Shown one piece after another: positions 1 through 11,043 of a DNA stretch of 64,000 nucleotides (the stretch's first letter is position 1; the number at the start of each line of letters is the position of its first letter). Below the pieces are notes generated by a model, which searched no databases, was not told the DNA's origin, and saw only the letters and a program-made list of their open reading frames with translations. The stretch lies in contig JAMKCF010000001.1 of the NCBI GenBank assembly GCA_023634235.1, positions 16,068,258 through 16,132,257 on the forward strand. The letters run 5' to 3'. The DNA comes from Pisaster brevispinus (lineage: Eukaryota > Echinodermata > Asteroidea > Forcipulatida > Asteriidae). Position numbers and translations under genes: made by a program.

Positions 1-59
1 AGTAGACATACAGTGTTTGTAAACAATGTGAGTGATGTCAGATTGTGATTGAATGAACT

Positions 60-600
60 GGTGACGACATTTTACCATATAAACCCAATGTCTAGTTCAG
101 AAGTTATATTGTTTTCCAATTTAATACTTCAACTGCCGGTTTAAACTGGAAGTCGAGGTCAAATTGGGTCACACTTTGTTTAGCGTTTGTGAAGACAATT
201 ACAATGATTTATATATTGTAAAAATCTAATGTTTGGTTAAGAGGTTATTATTTTTTTCGAATAAAAAATATTAACTTTCGGTTTTAATCGGAAGGCAAGG
301 TCAAATGGGGTATAATTCTGTGTATCGTTTCTTCACTTGTTACACACCTTCCAAATGATGCATAGATTGTTAAAACCCAATGTGTGGTTCAGAAGTTATG
401 CTTTTTTGAAACATTAAATTTCGACTCTCGAACCGGAAGTTAAGGTCAAACGGGTCACATTTTATGCTGCACGTGTTTAAGTTACCAAGACCATTCAGAC
501 AACGTATGGATTGTAACAATCCAATGTGTCTGTCATTGATGACGTCATCAAATTACACGCCGTCCTCTTGTGAAAAGTAAAATCGTACATATTATTTGAA
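60..600. repeat. Degenerate tandem repeat, about 145-bp unit
   Basis: Three to four diverged copies follow each other. Each has a block like AACCCAATGT..GGTTCAGAAG and, further on, a block like GGAAGT..AAGGTCAAA..GGGT. The first block recurs near 82, 224, 374 and 516, giving a period of about 142-150 bp. No coding potential is seen. The array at 26600-27130 has a similar style (CCGGTCCAAACAGGAAG..TCAAAA) and may be related. Confidence 0.55.
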
Positions 601-3600
601 AGAGCAGAGAGTAAAATGTTTTCATTTTATATGTAGCGACAATTTCCGACTTCCATTTCATCTTGGCTACAGATCTCGATACAAAGCTTGAACATACTCA
701 CAAGTACAACTATCAAATATGCAATTCACTGAATCAAACTTATTTTAACAAAAAAATTTTCAACAGGAATTCAATTAAAGTTGGATTCTCATTACATGTA
801 CACTTGATGATGATGTCGTTAAAATAGGTCAAGCAGAGTGTAAGCTGTCAGTTTTAATTTATTAATGGCTGGCTTGATTTTTGGACATTGTTTTCCGCAC
901 GGAACGGTTTGCTTATTTAAGACCTTTGAAAGAATGAACTGTAAAAGACACTTGTTTTGTTTAAATATGCAAAACAAAGGCGCGTCGTGATGATACAAGT
1001 CTAAGCCTCTCGTAAATTTGGACTATTAAAAAATTTAGTCAAGTACTATTTCTACCTCTGTGGTGCATCATACACTCGGCAAGAAAATAAGGAGAGAAAC
1101 ACAACATGTGTGTAATCTTTCACTGGAAACCATTCCGATACTGGATGTGCTGTATTCTAAAAAAGAAACAGTATTAACAATAAACAAACTAATATAAGGT
1201 CTCAAACTAATATGTTATTGACACTAATACTATATCAATCATAGCACATTATTTTCAATGCATAACTAAATACAAAAACTTGTGTTTAGAATGTTTCAAA
1301 AAAATGTTTGTATTTCAACAGAACGTCTCACAGAAGCCCTACATGTATTACACACAGTCATTTTATTTATGTTTAACATAATGCAATAATTTTAATGGAA
1401 AATGGGCTCAGCCAGCAGTTTTATTTTAATTCCTTTGGAAACGTTTGACCTTGCAAAATAACTTTGTGAAATTTTGAACTTTGAATAAACTACTGTGAAT
1501 TCCCTCTTGGAAAAGTTACAAATCAAAGAAGCACACAAGTGAAGATTAGAAGTCAAAGCCTTGGATGATTTTGGACTCTCCATTAGCATGATTTTATTGA
1601 GGAACAATCTTAGTAGACAACTAACAGAAGCATTGAAGACTGAAGATGGCTCATATTGAAAGCTGCACCTCCAGTTTCTGTGTTCCACTCCTTCCCAGGC
1701 ATCAGACTCTTATCCTGCCATCAGACTCGGATGAAACTGGTAAAATAAACAAAATTAAAGACATAAAACATTTCAAGATTAGATAGTAACAAAAAGAAGG
1801 TGCGCATACTGTTTTAGAAGTGAACAACTTATGAATGAAAACCTTTCATCGAAGGGTTGTGAAATATTTATTCTACAATACGTAGTTGTGTCAAATATTA
1901 CTGACACTAGTGACAGTGCCAGCAATCATACCATATTACCCGATTCTACCTCCTCATTGATCATACTAAGCGTTCCTTAGTTTGAATAACCTCACTACTT
2001 GATAATTTAAGGACAATCTTTATTAACATAACTGTGCATTACATACGGAACACACAATCATTCTGAAAAGCGACGATGTTGAAACGAAGCTTACCGTTTT
2101 ATTCACCGCGTCGCGCCGATAAACACTGCCGTGAGTGCCGGTCTGAAACCCCCTTGACAAGCTGATGTCTGTGCAATCTCGGTGTGTGATCAAAACAACC
2201 AACGTTGGTCCTTTTCTGCTTGCAATTTCTCATATAATAAATGTCATACGAATTACTGAAGCAGGTGAACATCTCAGTGAAACTTCGTCTTCAATTCCAT
2301 ATTCACCGTTAAGCCATCAGAAGGGCGAAAAGGGAAACAATTTGGCGCCGAACATAGCACAGGTTGAGAGGAATTCATTTCAGCAGCGTTTCGCCACTGA
2401 TAAGCTTTCGTTTGTAGTGAATTCCTTGCTACAAGAATAAATTAGGCCCAAGTATGTGGCCAAGTGTTTAATAATAAAGACTTCCTGGTGCGCAGAAGAC
2501 GCACGTTTTTTGTTCCCAACTTCTTTGATACTCTCTGATGCGTGACGACAACGAAGGACGCAAAGTTAGAGCAGCTTAGGGACCATGGATAAATTAAGAT
2601 TGCGGTCACCCGCGTGCCGACGCGTGACGGAACTTGGTCACTCCAAAATTGTCATGACCGCGTGACACTATGGGATTTGCGCTCCAGTGATTTTTAGATT
2701 CCCTCATTATCAAAATCTGTTGTTGGTGCCTTTTGTTGGTCAGATTACACGGACAAGGCAGCTCAAAAATAGCGCACAAAGGAGTGAAGGATTAGTGTTT
2801 GCGGTCTAGCTGGGGTATACCAGACAATGGATTGAAGAGATAATACGGTCAACCCTTGAGCTTGCGGGAAGCCAATTGCTACAATGCTACTACAAGTACA
2901 TGTACAAATGTATGTATTTTATGAAAAGTTGAGCTTTAGTTTTATTTCAATTGGCATTTCAGAGCCGGTGACAAGTTCTGCAACTAATAGCTTGAGATGT
3001 CGGCTTTTTTAAACGGCCCTTTGTACCACAAAAATATACCCTTAAACATCACTCTGAATGTTTGCGATATAATTCAAGAGCTACTTTTACCCATTACAAA
3101 TTAAAGAATTATAAATCGATGGCAGATATGAATAATTGCAATAGATGTACACAAAAGTGTTTTGCAACACCATACTCTTTAATTTTAATATTTTAGTGTC
3201 ACACATATACGCAAGGAAATGCAGTATTTTTTTGCGTCAAAAATCATGCAATCACAAGTTCAAAGAGTAGAACATTTAATATTTATATAAAATAAGCAAT
3301 AATTTCCTAATTACAATTTTTAGTGGAATTGAAGATATACACTATTTACAAAAATACATTTACTGTTATCTTGACAAACCTTTTGTTTGAACTTAAGTAA
3401 TTTTCACAAACTAGGCCCACTATACAAATTTCTTGTTTTCCCTTTTTTTGTCCCCGAGTTATTAGACTTTGATGTACATTTATACAATGTCAGTTTATTG
3501 TAGGTTCCGGCATAAATGATAACAGTTACTTTACTGATCATACTTTACATAGCCTATACCTGTAGTTTTCATCATGTAGCCTTACAAAAACAAATATTCT

Positions 3601-3960
3601 ACATTAACTTTACAAAAAACTTTACAACTGTATACAATACACTGTATAATTATGGATTATAAAATCATTGAAAATTAACTGTACAATTGAATGTATTACG
3701 CCAGTTTATTAGAAGAACTGACAATCAGGGAAGGTTTACGGTAGCACTATGTGTAAGTAGTTATACACTTAATTTTACAAAATTACCTTTAAAATTAATG
3801 ATAATTAAAATTAATGATAAATGAAACATTACCTGGGATGGCACTTCTTTGTATGGTTAATCTTATTTGTCTTTGACGAAAAAACATATGGCAATTGGCA
3901 TCGCAAACACCTACCTAATCCCCTCTTATTAAACTTTGGCATGTGTTCAGCGAAATAAAT
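601..3960. other. AT-rich stretch without recognisable genes
   Basis: Open frames at 1392-1688 (minus) and 2165-2440 (plus) are short, match no family I know and lack convincing splice sites or starts. The stretch 2080-2780 is richer in CpG than its surroundings. I see no RNA gene, no terminal repeats and no conserved motif. Confidence 0.5.
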
Positions 3961-3967
3961 GAAAAAA

Positions 3968-4387
3968 TTACCATTTAAATTGTGGGTGATGCAGCATTGA
4001 AATCCCCATACGCCAGCTAACAGACCTGGCCCATTTATTGATGGACCGCCTTTTCACTTCCAATTTAGATTGGGAAAGTGCCCCGAAAAAACAAGCACGA
4101 GGGAGGATGTCTGACCAAATAAGCCAGGCTCCTGGAAAATTAGCGAAACAGTGCTCCATAAAAATGCCCACGCTTTCGCGCACACAAAATGAATCCAATG
4201 GGACCAGATCATTGGTGCCGAGATGGACAACAATTAGCCCCGGAGGAGGTCCTGAAAAGGCCAGGTCGGCCAACAAGTCTGGCAAGTCACTGAGACGAGC
4301 CCCGCCACGACCATTCCAACGCACTCGGGGATTGCATCTTATGTTATATTGAGCACGTCGTACTATCGAATCTCCCACAATCCACAC
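3968..4387 (-). pseudogene. SGNH-hydrolase domain of a Ngaro/DIRS-type retroelement
   Basis: The 139-residue frame has SGNH/GDSL-hydrolase landmarks: WIVGDSIVRRA at the start (block I, GDS with the candidate nucleophile Ser), the G of a GARLSDL block, and VVHLGTNDL (block III, GxND). It stops after HPQFKW, before the C-terminal DxxH block that the second copy at 23006-23395 still shows. SGNH domains are known from Ngaro retrotransposons of sea urchins and fish, where they lie near the tyrosine recombinase. Here the recombinase fragment lies 27 bp upstream on the same strand, which fits. The esterase-like role of this domain in the element is unknown. The frame is open but C-terminally truncated, so I call it a remnant. 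Confidence 0.72.
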
Positions 4388-4414
4388 ATCACTTGTTCAG
4401 AACATAAGATTATA

Positions 4415-4851
4415 CTAAATTACAACGCCACTCCTTACCCAACCCCGGTAAAGAACAACGTGCTGCAGGTCAAACCGGCCCATGTCCTTAATATCACTGT
4501 AAGGAACACCTGAGTCAAATGCTGTTGAAGCCGCCCCAATGCGAAAGGAATGCGAACTATAATGTGAATTACCAACTCCAGAAAAAGCCAAGGCTTTTTT
4601 CAATACCGCATTAAACTGAACGAGTTAGAGCGCTTCCATGGAAGTGACAGAAAAAAGAAGCATGTGAAGAAGGGGGGGGGCGCCTCCCTGCAGCAAAAAT
4701 CTGAAAATGCCTTAACAGGGCAAAGAAACTGGTCATGTGATTGCACCAAACGACACAAAATTACGGACCATTTGAATAATCCTATCACAATGAGAAGACT
4801 GGCTATTGATAATATGTTTTTTTTTTTTTTTGTTATCCCGGGGATCCTCAT
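4415..4851 (-). pseudogene. Tyrosine recombinase C-terminal fragment of a Ngaro element
   Basis: The frame at 4603-4415 contains HSFRIGAAS, the HxxR catalytic block of tyrosine recombinases, then DIKDMGRFD and a tyrosine in VVLYRGW that is a candidate nucleophile. Upstream, 4851-4600 carries LCPVKAFSDF, typical of the region before the catalytic box, in another frame, so at least one frameshift separates the halves. DIRS/Ngaro elements use such a recombinase instead of a DDE integrase for integration. The reverse transcriptase part expected upstream is missing; a LINE (4890-9692) abuts it. Poly-T and poly-G runs at 4672-4680 and 4818-4831 mark decay. Confidence 0.7.
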
Positions 4852-4952
4852 TACTGTTCACTGTCTCTTCTCATAATATCAGTACAATCCTATTCTTATA
4901 TACGACTTAGGCCTATATAAATTAAACGTCTATTTCGAAAGTAGGTTACCAG

Positions 4953-7900
4953 TCAGCCTTGACCTAAAATCAAAAAGGAGTCCCACTTCTGATAGAATTT
5001 GAACCCGTCTCCGTTAGAGTGGAACAAACTTTTTTCCATCGAACAATAGTTCCTCACTTCTCTTTTTAGAACTAAAAGTGATGGACATTTCCTGTTCATT
5101 TTCTTTTTATACACATGGAATCTACAAATAAGTAGTCTACAAATAAGTAGTATCAAGTTAATAAGTTTGCTACTTGCATTGGTATTACCAAATAAAAACG
5201 CTTCATTATCCAAATTTATAGACATATTGGTATCTTCCTTATTCCATGAAAATACCGAGGACCAAAAAGAAATTGTGTGGGTACAAGAGCAGAAAAGGTG
5301 AAAAAGTGTTTCCTCTACATTATTACAAAACGTACACAGATTACTACCCGTCTTATTTATTTTAAACAGAAAGGAATTAGTACCTAGGATCCGACGAATT
5401 AATCTAAACTGGAACCATCTTAACTTAATACCTACAGTACATGAGTAGGTAATGTTAAAAATCAAAGACCATTTCGGAAAATCGTATTCGGTGATAAGTT
5501 TCGCGTTCCACTTGTAAATAAATTCCCTTTGCACATGTTTAGAGGAAACTATACCCTGGTATATTCTTTGCGACCCCTTTTTATCCATTAACAACATTTC
5601 AAGATTAAAAGGTATGAAAGGTAGATTAATATTATGTGTATTCTGAGGTAATGTCCTGGAAAGGAGGCCTTGATAGCTCTCAACACTCAAAAGAATTGGT
5701 GTGGACGTTAAATGTATTCTTAAAGGCGTTAAGTGTAAGGAAATTGTCGTTCTTGTCAATAAGATCCAAAAAAATTAACTCCTTTACTTTCCCAATGCCT
5801 ATAATAAATACACCTCCCGCCAACCTTAATTTTGTCATTGAACCAAAGTGTATTCCTCAATATCTCGACTTTAGTAGCGGGCGTATGGACATGAGTGAAT
5901 GTAGACCATGCGGTGAACACATTGAGCCAAAACATGTTGTGTATTCTATGTGTACCCACGAGTTTAGAAGAACCACCTTCGAACAATGAAAAACGAGAAA
6001 TATCACAAATGTATTTACATAATGTATACCACTGTGAGGACGCAGGAGCCTTTAGAGCTCTACGTAGCCAGGTGATTTTTAAGGAGTCCATAAAAGCCCT
6101 GACTTCAACCATTCGCAACCCATCCCTCTATAGTCCTGGAGCATTTGGTTCCTGGCCACACAATCGTGTCCCTTCCAAATGAATTTGAAAAACATATTGT
6201 TTAATTCTTTGACTGTGTTGCAGGGGGGGGGGGGGTCAGGAATGGCTAGCACAAGGTAAGTAATCTGACTACAGCAATTCTACCTAGTACAGTTAAGTGC
6301 CTCTTCGACCAGAGATTTGATTATGTAAGGACAAAATAATTCTGTTGTAGTTCAGCACGACCATAGAATAACAATCGGTAGAGAACTAAATAAAATCGTG
6401 TGAAATAGAGTCAAATGCTTTTTCAAAATCAATACACATAAATAAGCCAGGGATGTTGTTAGACTTCGTGACATGCATCAAATCATACATCAATCTAATG
6501 TTTTCCCCAATAAAACGATCTGCCATAAAACCCTTTTGGCTCTCATTAATAATACACGGGAGACAAGATTTAATTCTCTCGGCAATAATAGCAGAAGCAA
6601 TTTTGTATGAGGTGTTTAAAAGCGAAATGGGGCGCCAGTTTTTCAAAAACTGACGAGGCTTATCCCATTTAGGCAAGAGAGTAATTATCCCATATCTCTG
6701 AGTGACCGAAAGTTGCCCTGAGGCATAAGCACCATTTAAAGAACGTAAAAGTTCCATGAGAGGTCAGAAGGAAAAAATATATAGAAATTGAAACTGAAAC
6801 CATCAGAGCCAGGGGACTTCCCCTTACTTGGCCTTTTTTAACACATGCAATAGCTCATTATGGGATAGCTGCCCCTCAATGCCATTCCGTACATTATCGG
6901 AAAGGATAGTTTTATCGGCAAAAATGGAATTAAGATCAATATTGTCATTGACTCTCCTTGTGGAATAAAGCTTCTGATAAAAACTCCGAGCGTCTTGTAA
7001 AATGTCGTTAGAGCTATTGAGGGTACAATTAGCATCATTAATAATACATTTCATAGATTTATTAACAAAGTTACGCTTTCCTCATGTTTAAGAAATATTT
7101 AGAGGATTTTTCTCCACCCTCCATCCAGCGAGTCTTAGATCTAATTAAAACACCATCCATTTTGACTTTACGGAGAGCAACAAGATCGGCCTGCCTAGCA
7201 TTAAGAAGATCGACTGAGTCTATATTGCCCTTGGAGACTTCATCCGACAGAACGCTAATTTTTTTTCGAGCATGACCTCTGTTTTCCTGATTTCTTTGTT
7301 CTTCCAAGCTGAGTATGAAACCGTTTTTGATCTCATATTCATCAAAAACAATTCAAAGAAAACTTGGTCATTAATAATAAAATGAATTTCCCTTGTATGC
7401 ATGTTACGCAAATTACAACGAAGATATGGAGTGGCGGCGTATTCTTCCACCAGCTCCCAAATACAAACATTAACTGAATCTGTGTACACTTTATCAGACA
7501 GTAACGAATTATTGAACTTCCAATAATCTTTCCCACGTTTCATATCGCTGAAATCAAATTTAATAACGATCAGAGAGTGGTCAGTCCTGTACCTTGGTTT
7601 AATATCACTGGTAATAAGTTTAGAACTAAGTTCCGAGGAGATTAAAAATAGTCCAGTCTGGATTGCTTCAAAGTCTGATGTTGTCGCCAAGTATATCTAC
7701 CAAGTCTGGGTTGTGCACTCGCCACACATCCATTAGATCAATATTATTACACATACTGAGAACTTTGTTTCTAGCCTGGGGATTATTCAAGGTAAGGTAA
7801 TTTGCACAATCCAGAGATTCATTTAAAATCAAATTCCAATCACCACAAAGAATTGTATGAGTGTTATCCAGATCATTAATTTTTGTACAAATATCTTCGT

Positions 7901-8265
7901 AAAAACCAGGGTCATCATTGTTTGGTCCGTACAAGTTGACCAAGAAAATGTTATATTCCCCAATACCCAAATCCAATATTAACAAATTACCATTGTCATC
8001 ACCTTTGACTCCCTTAACTTTATACTCAAAAGTATTAGAGAATAGCAACTCCCCTGGAATTACTCCTAAAAGAACTGAAGAAACACTCAAAACCCCATTC
8101 ACATCGGACAAGATGCTCCATGTCCTTATCAAAGTGAACGTCCTGTAAACGATAGACTGAATAATTCTTGTACCAAGAAAAATGAAACACATCTCTTCTT
8201 TTGGCTAAGTTACCCATCCCTCGGCAATTCATCGAGGCTAACGAAAACTGACTATTTACCATCAC
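4953..8265 (-). pseudogene. LINE ORF2: endonuclease, reverse transcriptase, Zn-binding tail (broken)
   Basis: Reading down the minus strand: an apurinic-type endonuclease starts at 8265 with MNCRGMGN, LQDVHF, then after a frameshift VNLYGPN and CGDWNLI, and after another break RTDHSLIVI (near 7590). Reverse transcriptase blocks RPISLLNTSYKI, GFMADRFIGENI and motif A FEKAFDSISHD lie at 6757-6386. The palm with the YxDD motif is missing: only about 270 bp, including a poly-G run near 6225, separates motif A from the next fragment, so there is an internal deletion. The tail at 5759-4953 has FCNNVEETLFHLFCSCTHT, the CCHC-like zinc-binding segment common at the end of L1/Tx1 ORF2. At least five frame breaks make it non-functional. 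Confidence 0.8.
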
Positions 8266-9127
8266 TGTGCCGATTACACAAAATTAAAAAAAGAATGTTC
8301 ACTTCCATCTTGTAGGCTTGTTTGTTACGCGTGGCCTTAACATGTCTTTTGCATAGATGATTGAATGTACCCAAGATCAATACGTTAGGATTTATAGTGT
8401 CACAAAAAATTGGATGAAAGCTCGATAATATGTTGTCCCGGGTTTTTGCAAGCCCACCCTCCCCCAAAATCGTGCACCGTTTCATCTCCCCCCCCCCCAA
8501 AAAAAAAAAAAAAAACAGCACACAAGACCCTTCCCACGAGGAAAAAGAACAAGACCATAAATATCCCTCCCTCTAAAGCCCCCACAAGAAAATGAATTTA
8601 AAAAAAAGAAAAAAAGGAACGCACCACCAAAAAAAAACCCCACTGAACTTCACTCACTTCGACCAGAACACCGTACACAATCAAGAAGGCAAGATTAGCG
8701 TTCCACTGGACTCTCTCAGAAAGAGAGAACAAAAAAAAATTGAAGGTAGCTAATTAAGTAGAAATGAAAACCCAAAACAAGAAGGGGGTAGGGACGCAAT
8801 TCAGAAAGCCCAGACCTCCAACGCGACGCTTGTTTCTACCGCCAGCGAAGTATTGTATCCCTATAAGTCGGGAGAACCAAAAACAATTTTTAGAATGAGG
8901 TGGCGAGGGCTCCGCACTGCATTCCTTCCCCCAATGAAAATAACCCAGTAAAATGAATGTGGTAAACCATTAAATATATGAAAGAAAAACACCGATAATT
9001 ACCAATCAATTAAAATCGTAAGGAACTCCGTTAAAAGTTCTCCATTTGCTGGCGGAAAATAGAAGTTTCGTGCATTGTCATACAGGTTCTTGACTTCTTT
9101 TCTCCACCTTGTCTTTTCTTGCCAGTC

Positions 9128-9692
9128 TTAAGCCGTCATGATCTTAATTTTGTCTTGGTAGGAGAGCATTTTTACAAGGATGTGGGCTGGCTTACCATTC
9201 TGTTCTTTTCCATCACGATGTGCCCGTTCGATCTTCGGTGAACCTTCCCAGCCAAACCACGTTGACAAAATGTTTGCTACCTTTTCTTGGCAGTTTTCAC
9301 CTGGTGTTCGGGCAACTTCTACCACTCTGACGTTATTTCGGCGGGAAAATCTCTCCTGGCAATTGATTTCTAGTGCCTGCTTTTCCAGCTGATCCCTCAT
9401 GGCTAGGACCTCGGTCTTCAGGGAACTCACGCTTTCCTGCAGGTTTGCCTTTGCATTCTCTAGGTCGGCAATACGTTCGCTGTTGAACTCGAATAGATGC
9501 CGCAAGCCTGGTCTCTAGCTGGTGTTGACCTTCCACGAGTTTGGAGAGTGTCGACCTAATGCAGACTTCAAAGTCGAGGGATGTAGATTCATCATGTTTT
9601 GCACCAGACCGGTCGGCATCGTTGCTCGGGGGTGCCATGCTCGAAGCCCCCGCACAGTCGGCCCGTTTACCCCCTCGTAATTTGGGTGGCAT
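9128..9692 (-). pseudogene. LINE ORF1 (coiled-coil RNA-binding type), frameshifted
   Basis: The frame opens with MPPKLRGGKRADC at 9692 and reads a low-complexity N-terminus. Near 9500 it shifts frame and continues as a coiled coil (ERIADLENAKANLQESVSSL) followed by RRNNVRVVEV and KIERAHRDG. The last two blocks are hallmarks of the L1 ORF1 RRM and C-terminal domain (Transposase_22 family), which coat the element RNA and act as a nucleic acid chaperone. It ends at 9128, shortly before the spacer to ORF2. One frameshift is evident. Confidence 0.75.
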
Positions 9693-9754
9693 GGTGCGTA
9701 TTCGGGCTGATAGGTTTTGACAGAAGAGGCGAAGAGCCCAGTGGAGACACGTGT

Positions 9755-9960
9755 TGCTCTTACGGCATCTTCATAGCAATTTTGAAACCTTGGGCAAAAC
9801 CACTCAGGAGATCAGCGGCCTCCCTTCGGCTCGTAGTTGGCAAAACTGGCCGATCACACACCAGGCAGGTTACCGTGTTGATAGGGGTAACTGCGAACAA
9901 AAAGGGGCTGCCAAAACCATTCAGCGGGATTTTCGTGCCCCCAACTCCAATTAACTTTTA
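9755..9960 (-). pseudogene. Ngaro polyprotein fragment upstream of the RT, inverted copy
   Basis: On the minus strand the sequence encodes a peptide with NTVTCLVCDRPVLP and EAADLLSGFAQGFKI. The last block is repeated in the plus-strand fragment that begins near 9998. At DNA level 9776-9829 is the near-perfect reverse complement of 9998-10053. The two copies therefore face apart with only about 170 bp between the shared segments. It is a truncated copy with no further reading frame. Confidence 0.65.
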
Positions 9961-9984
9961 ATAGGTGTTCTGCGCAGTTGGTTT

Positions 9985-10863
9985 AATATGCCATTACCCT
10001 AACAGGGAGGCCGCTGATCTCCTTCTGAGTGGTTTTGCCCAAGGTTTCAAAATTGGTTTTAACGGGCCACGGGTGGGACGAAATTCTGATTGCCTTTCAT
10101 CGGCTGCCCAGCAGCCACAACTAGTAGAAGAGAAATTGTATAAGAAATTAGTCTTGGTAGGATTGCAGGCCCTTTTGATTTTCCCCCTTTACCGAATTTG
10201 CAGTGTTCACCCATTGGTTTAGTTCCCAAACATGAACTGAATTCCTTCAGGCTTATTCATCACTTATCATTTCCGTCAGGTGAATCAATTAATGATTTCA
10301 TTGATAAACGTCAATGCGCTGTGCATTACACGTCATTCGATCAAGCTGTGGACATGGTAATGGGGGCAGGTCACGGGGCTTGGATGGCCAAATCAGATAT
10401 TAAATCGGCCTTCCGGTTACCAACAGTGTCCCCTACAGACTATGAGCTTTTGGGTTTTCAATTCAATGGTAAATATTATTATGAAAAATGTTTACCAATG
10501 GGGTGTTCCATATCCTGTTCCCTTTTTGAGACGTTCAGCACATTTCTTGAATATAAAGTACGTCAAGTAAGCCAATCAGAGTTGGTTGCTCATTATTTGG
10601 ATGATTTTTTGTTTGTGGGAGCATCGGCGCCAAGTTGTGCTGCGTTATTACATACATTTAAAGGCGTATGTTCCTCATTAGGGGTGCCAATTGCGTTGGA
10701 GAAGACCACAAGTCCAAGTCAATCCATTATTTTTCTTGGTTTGGAAATTGATTCAGTGGAACAGCAGGTTCGAGTACCATCTGAAAAAGTGCAGGCTTTG
10801 TGTGATATGATTCAAACCACATTGCGTAAAACGAAACTAACGCTGCGACAAATCCAATTGTAA
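9985..10863 (+). pseudogene. Ngaro/DIRS-type reverse transcriptase fragment
   Basis: The first part (EAADLLLSGFAQGFKIGF, near 10006) and the long frame 10198-10863 together give the N-terminal half of a DIRS/Ngaro RT: SPIGLVPKHELNSFRLIHHLS, then AKSDIKSAFR (motif A), LPMGCSISCSLFE (motif B) and YLDDFLFVG at 10594 (motif C, YxDD). FLGLEIDS follows, as in this family. The frame ends at a stop after LRQIQL, where RNase H should begin, so the copy is 3'-truncated. A frame change separates 10222 from 10198. Lack of any neighbouring recombinase shows it is a fragment rather than a full element. Confidence 0.8.
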
Positions 10864-10904
10864 ATGCAGTCCTATTTAACTCATTGTTCTATGCACAGCA
10901 CTGT

Positions 10905-11040
10905 ACTTTAACCCAGTGGAGTAAACAGGCACACTCGCATACACACTGAGTGGAGTAAACAGACACACTCGCACACACAAGCACATTGTTTAACCTATGG
11001 TGGCTGCCTATTTTTGTGTATGCCTTAAAGCTTTTAGATC
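10905..11040. repeat. Short CA-rich direct repeat
   Basis: A unit like GTGGAGTAAACAGGCACACTCGC is present twice (from about 10916 and 10950), each followed by CACACA runs. No gene is seen between the RT fragment and the LINE tail. Confidence 0.5.
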
Positions 11041-11043
11041 AAC

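Larger units (their letters stand above)
4890..9692 (-). mobile_element. L1/Tx1-like LINE, broken
   Basis: On the minus strand the order is ORF1 (9692-9128), an 860-bp spacer with poly-C and poly-A runs, then ORF2 (8265-4953). This is the two-ORF layout of the L1/Tx1 group. It directly abuts the Ngaro recombinase fragment at 4851, so the LINE may have inserted into or beside that element. No clear target duplication was found. The 8266-9127 interval holds no other gene that I can see. Confidence 0.72.

Noticed and set aside
2165..2440. 91-residue frame in the left region
   Set aside because: No recognisable domain, no splice or promoter support; length is within chance for this base composition.
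8400..8595. Short frames on both strands within the LINE
   Set aside because: They read through poly-C/poly-A runs in the spacer between ORF1 and ORF2.
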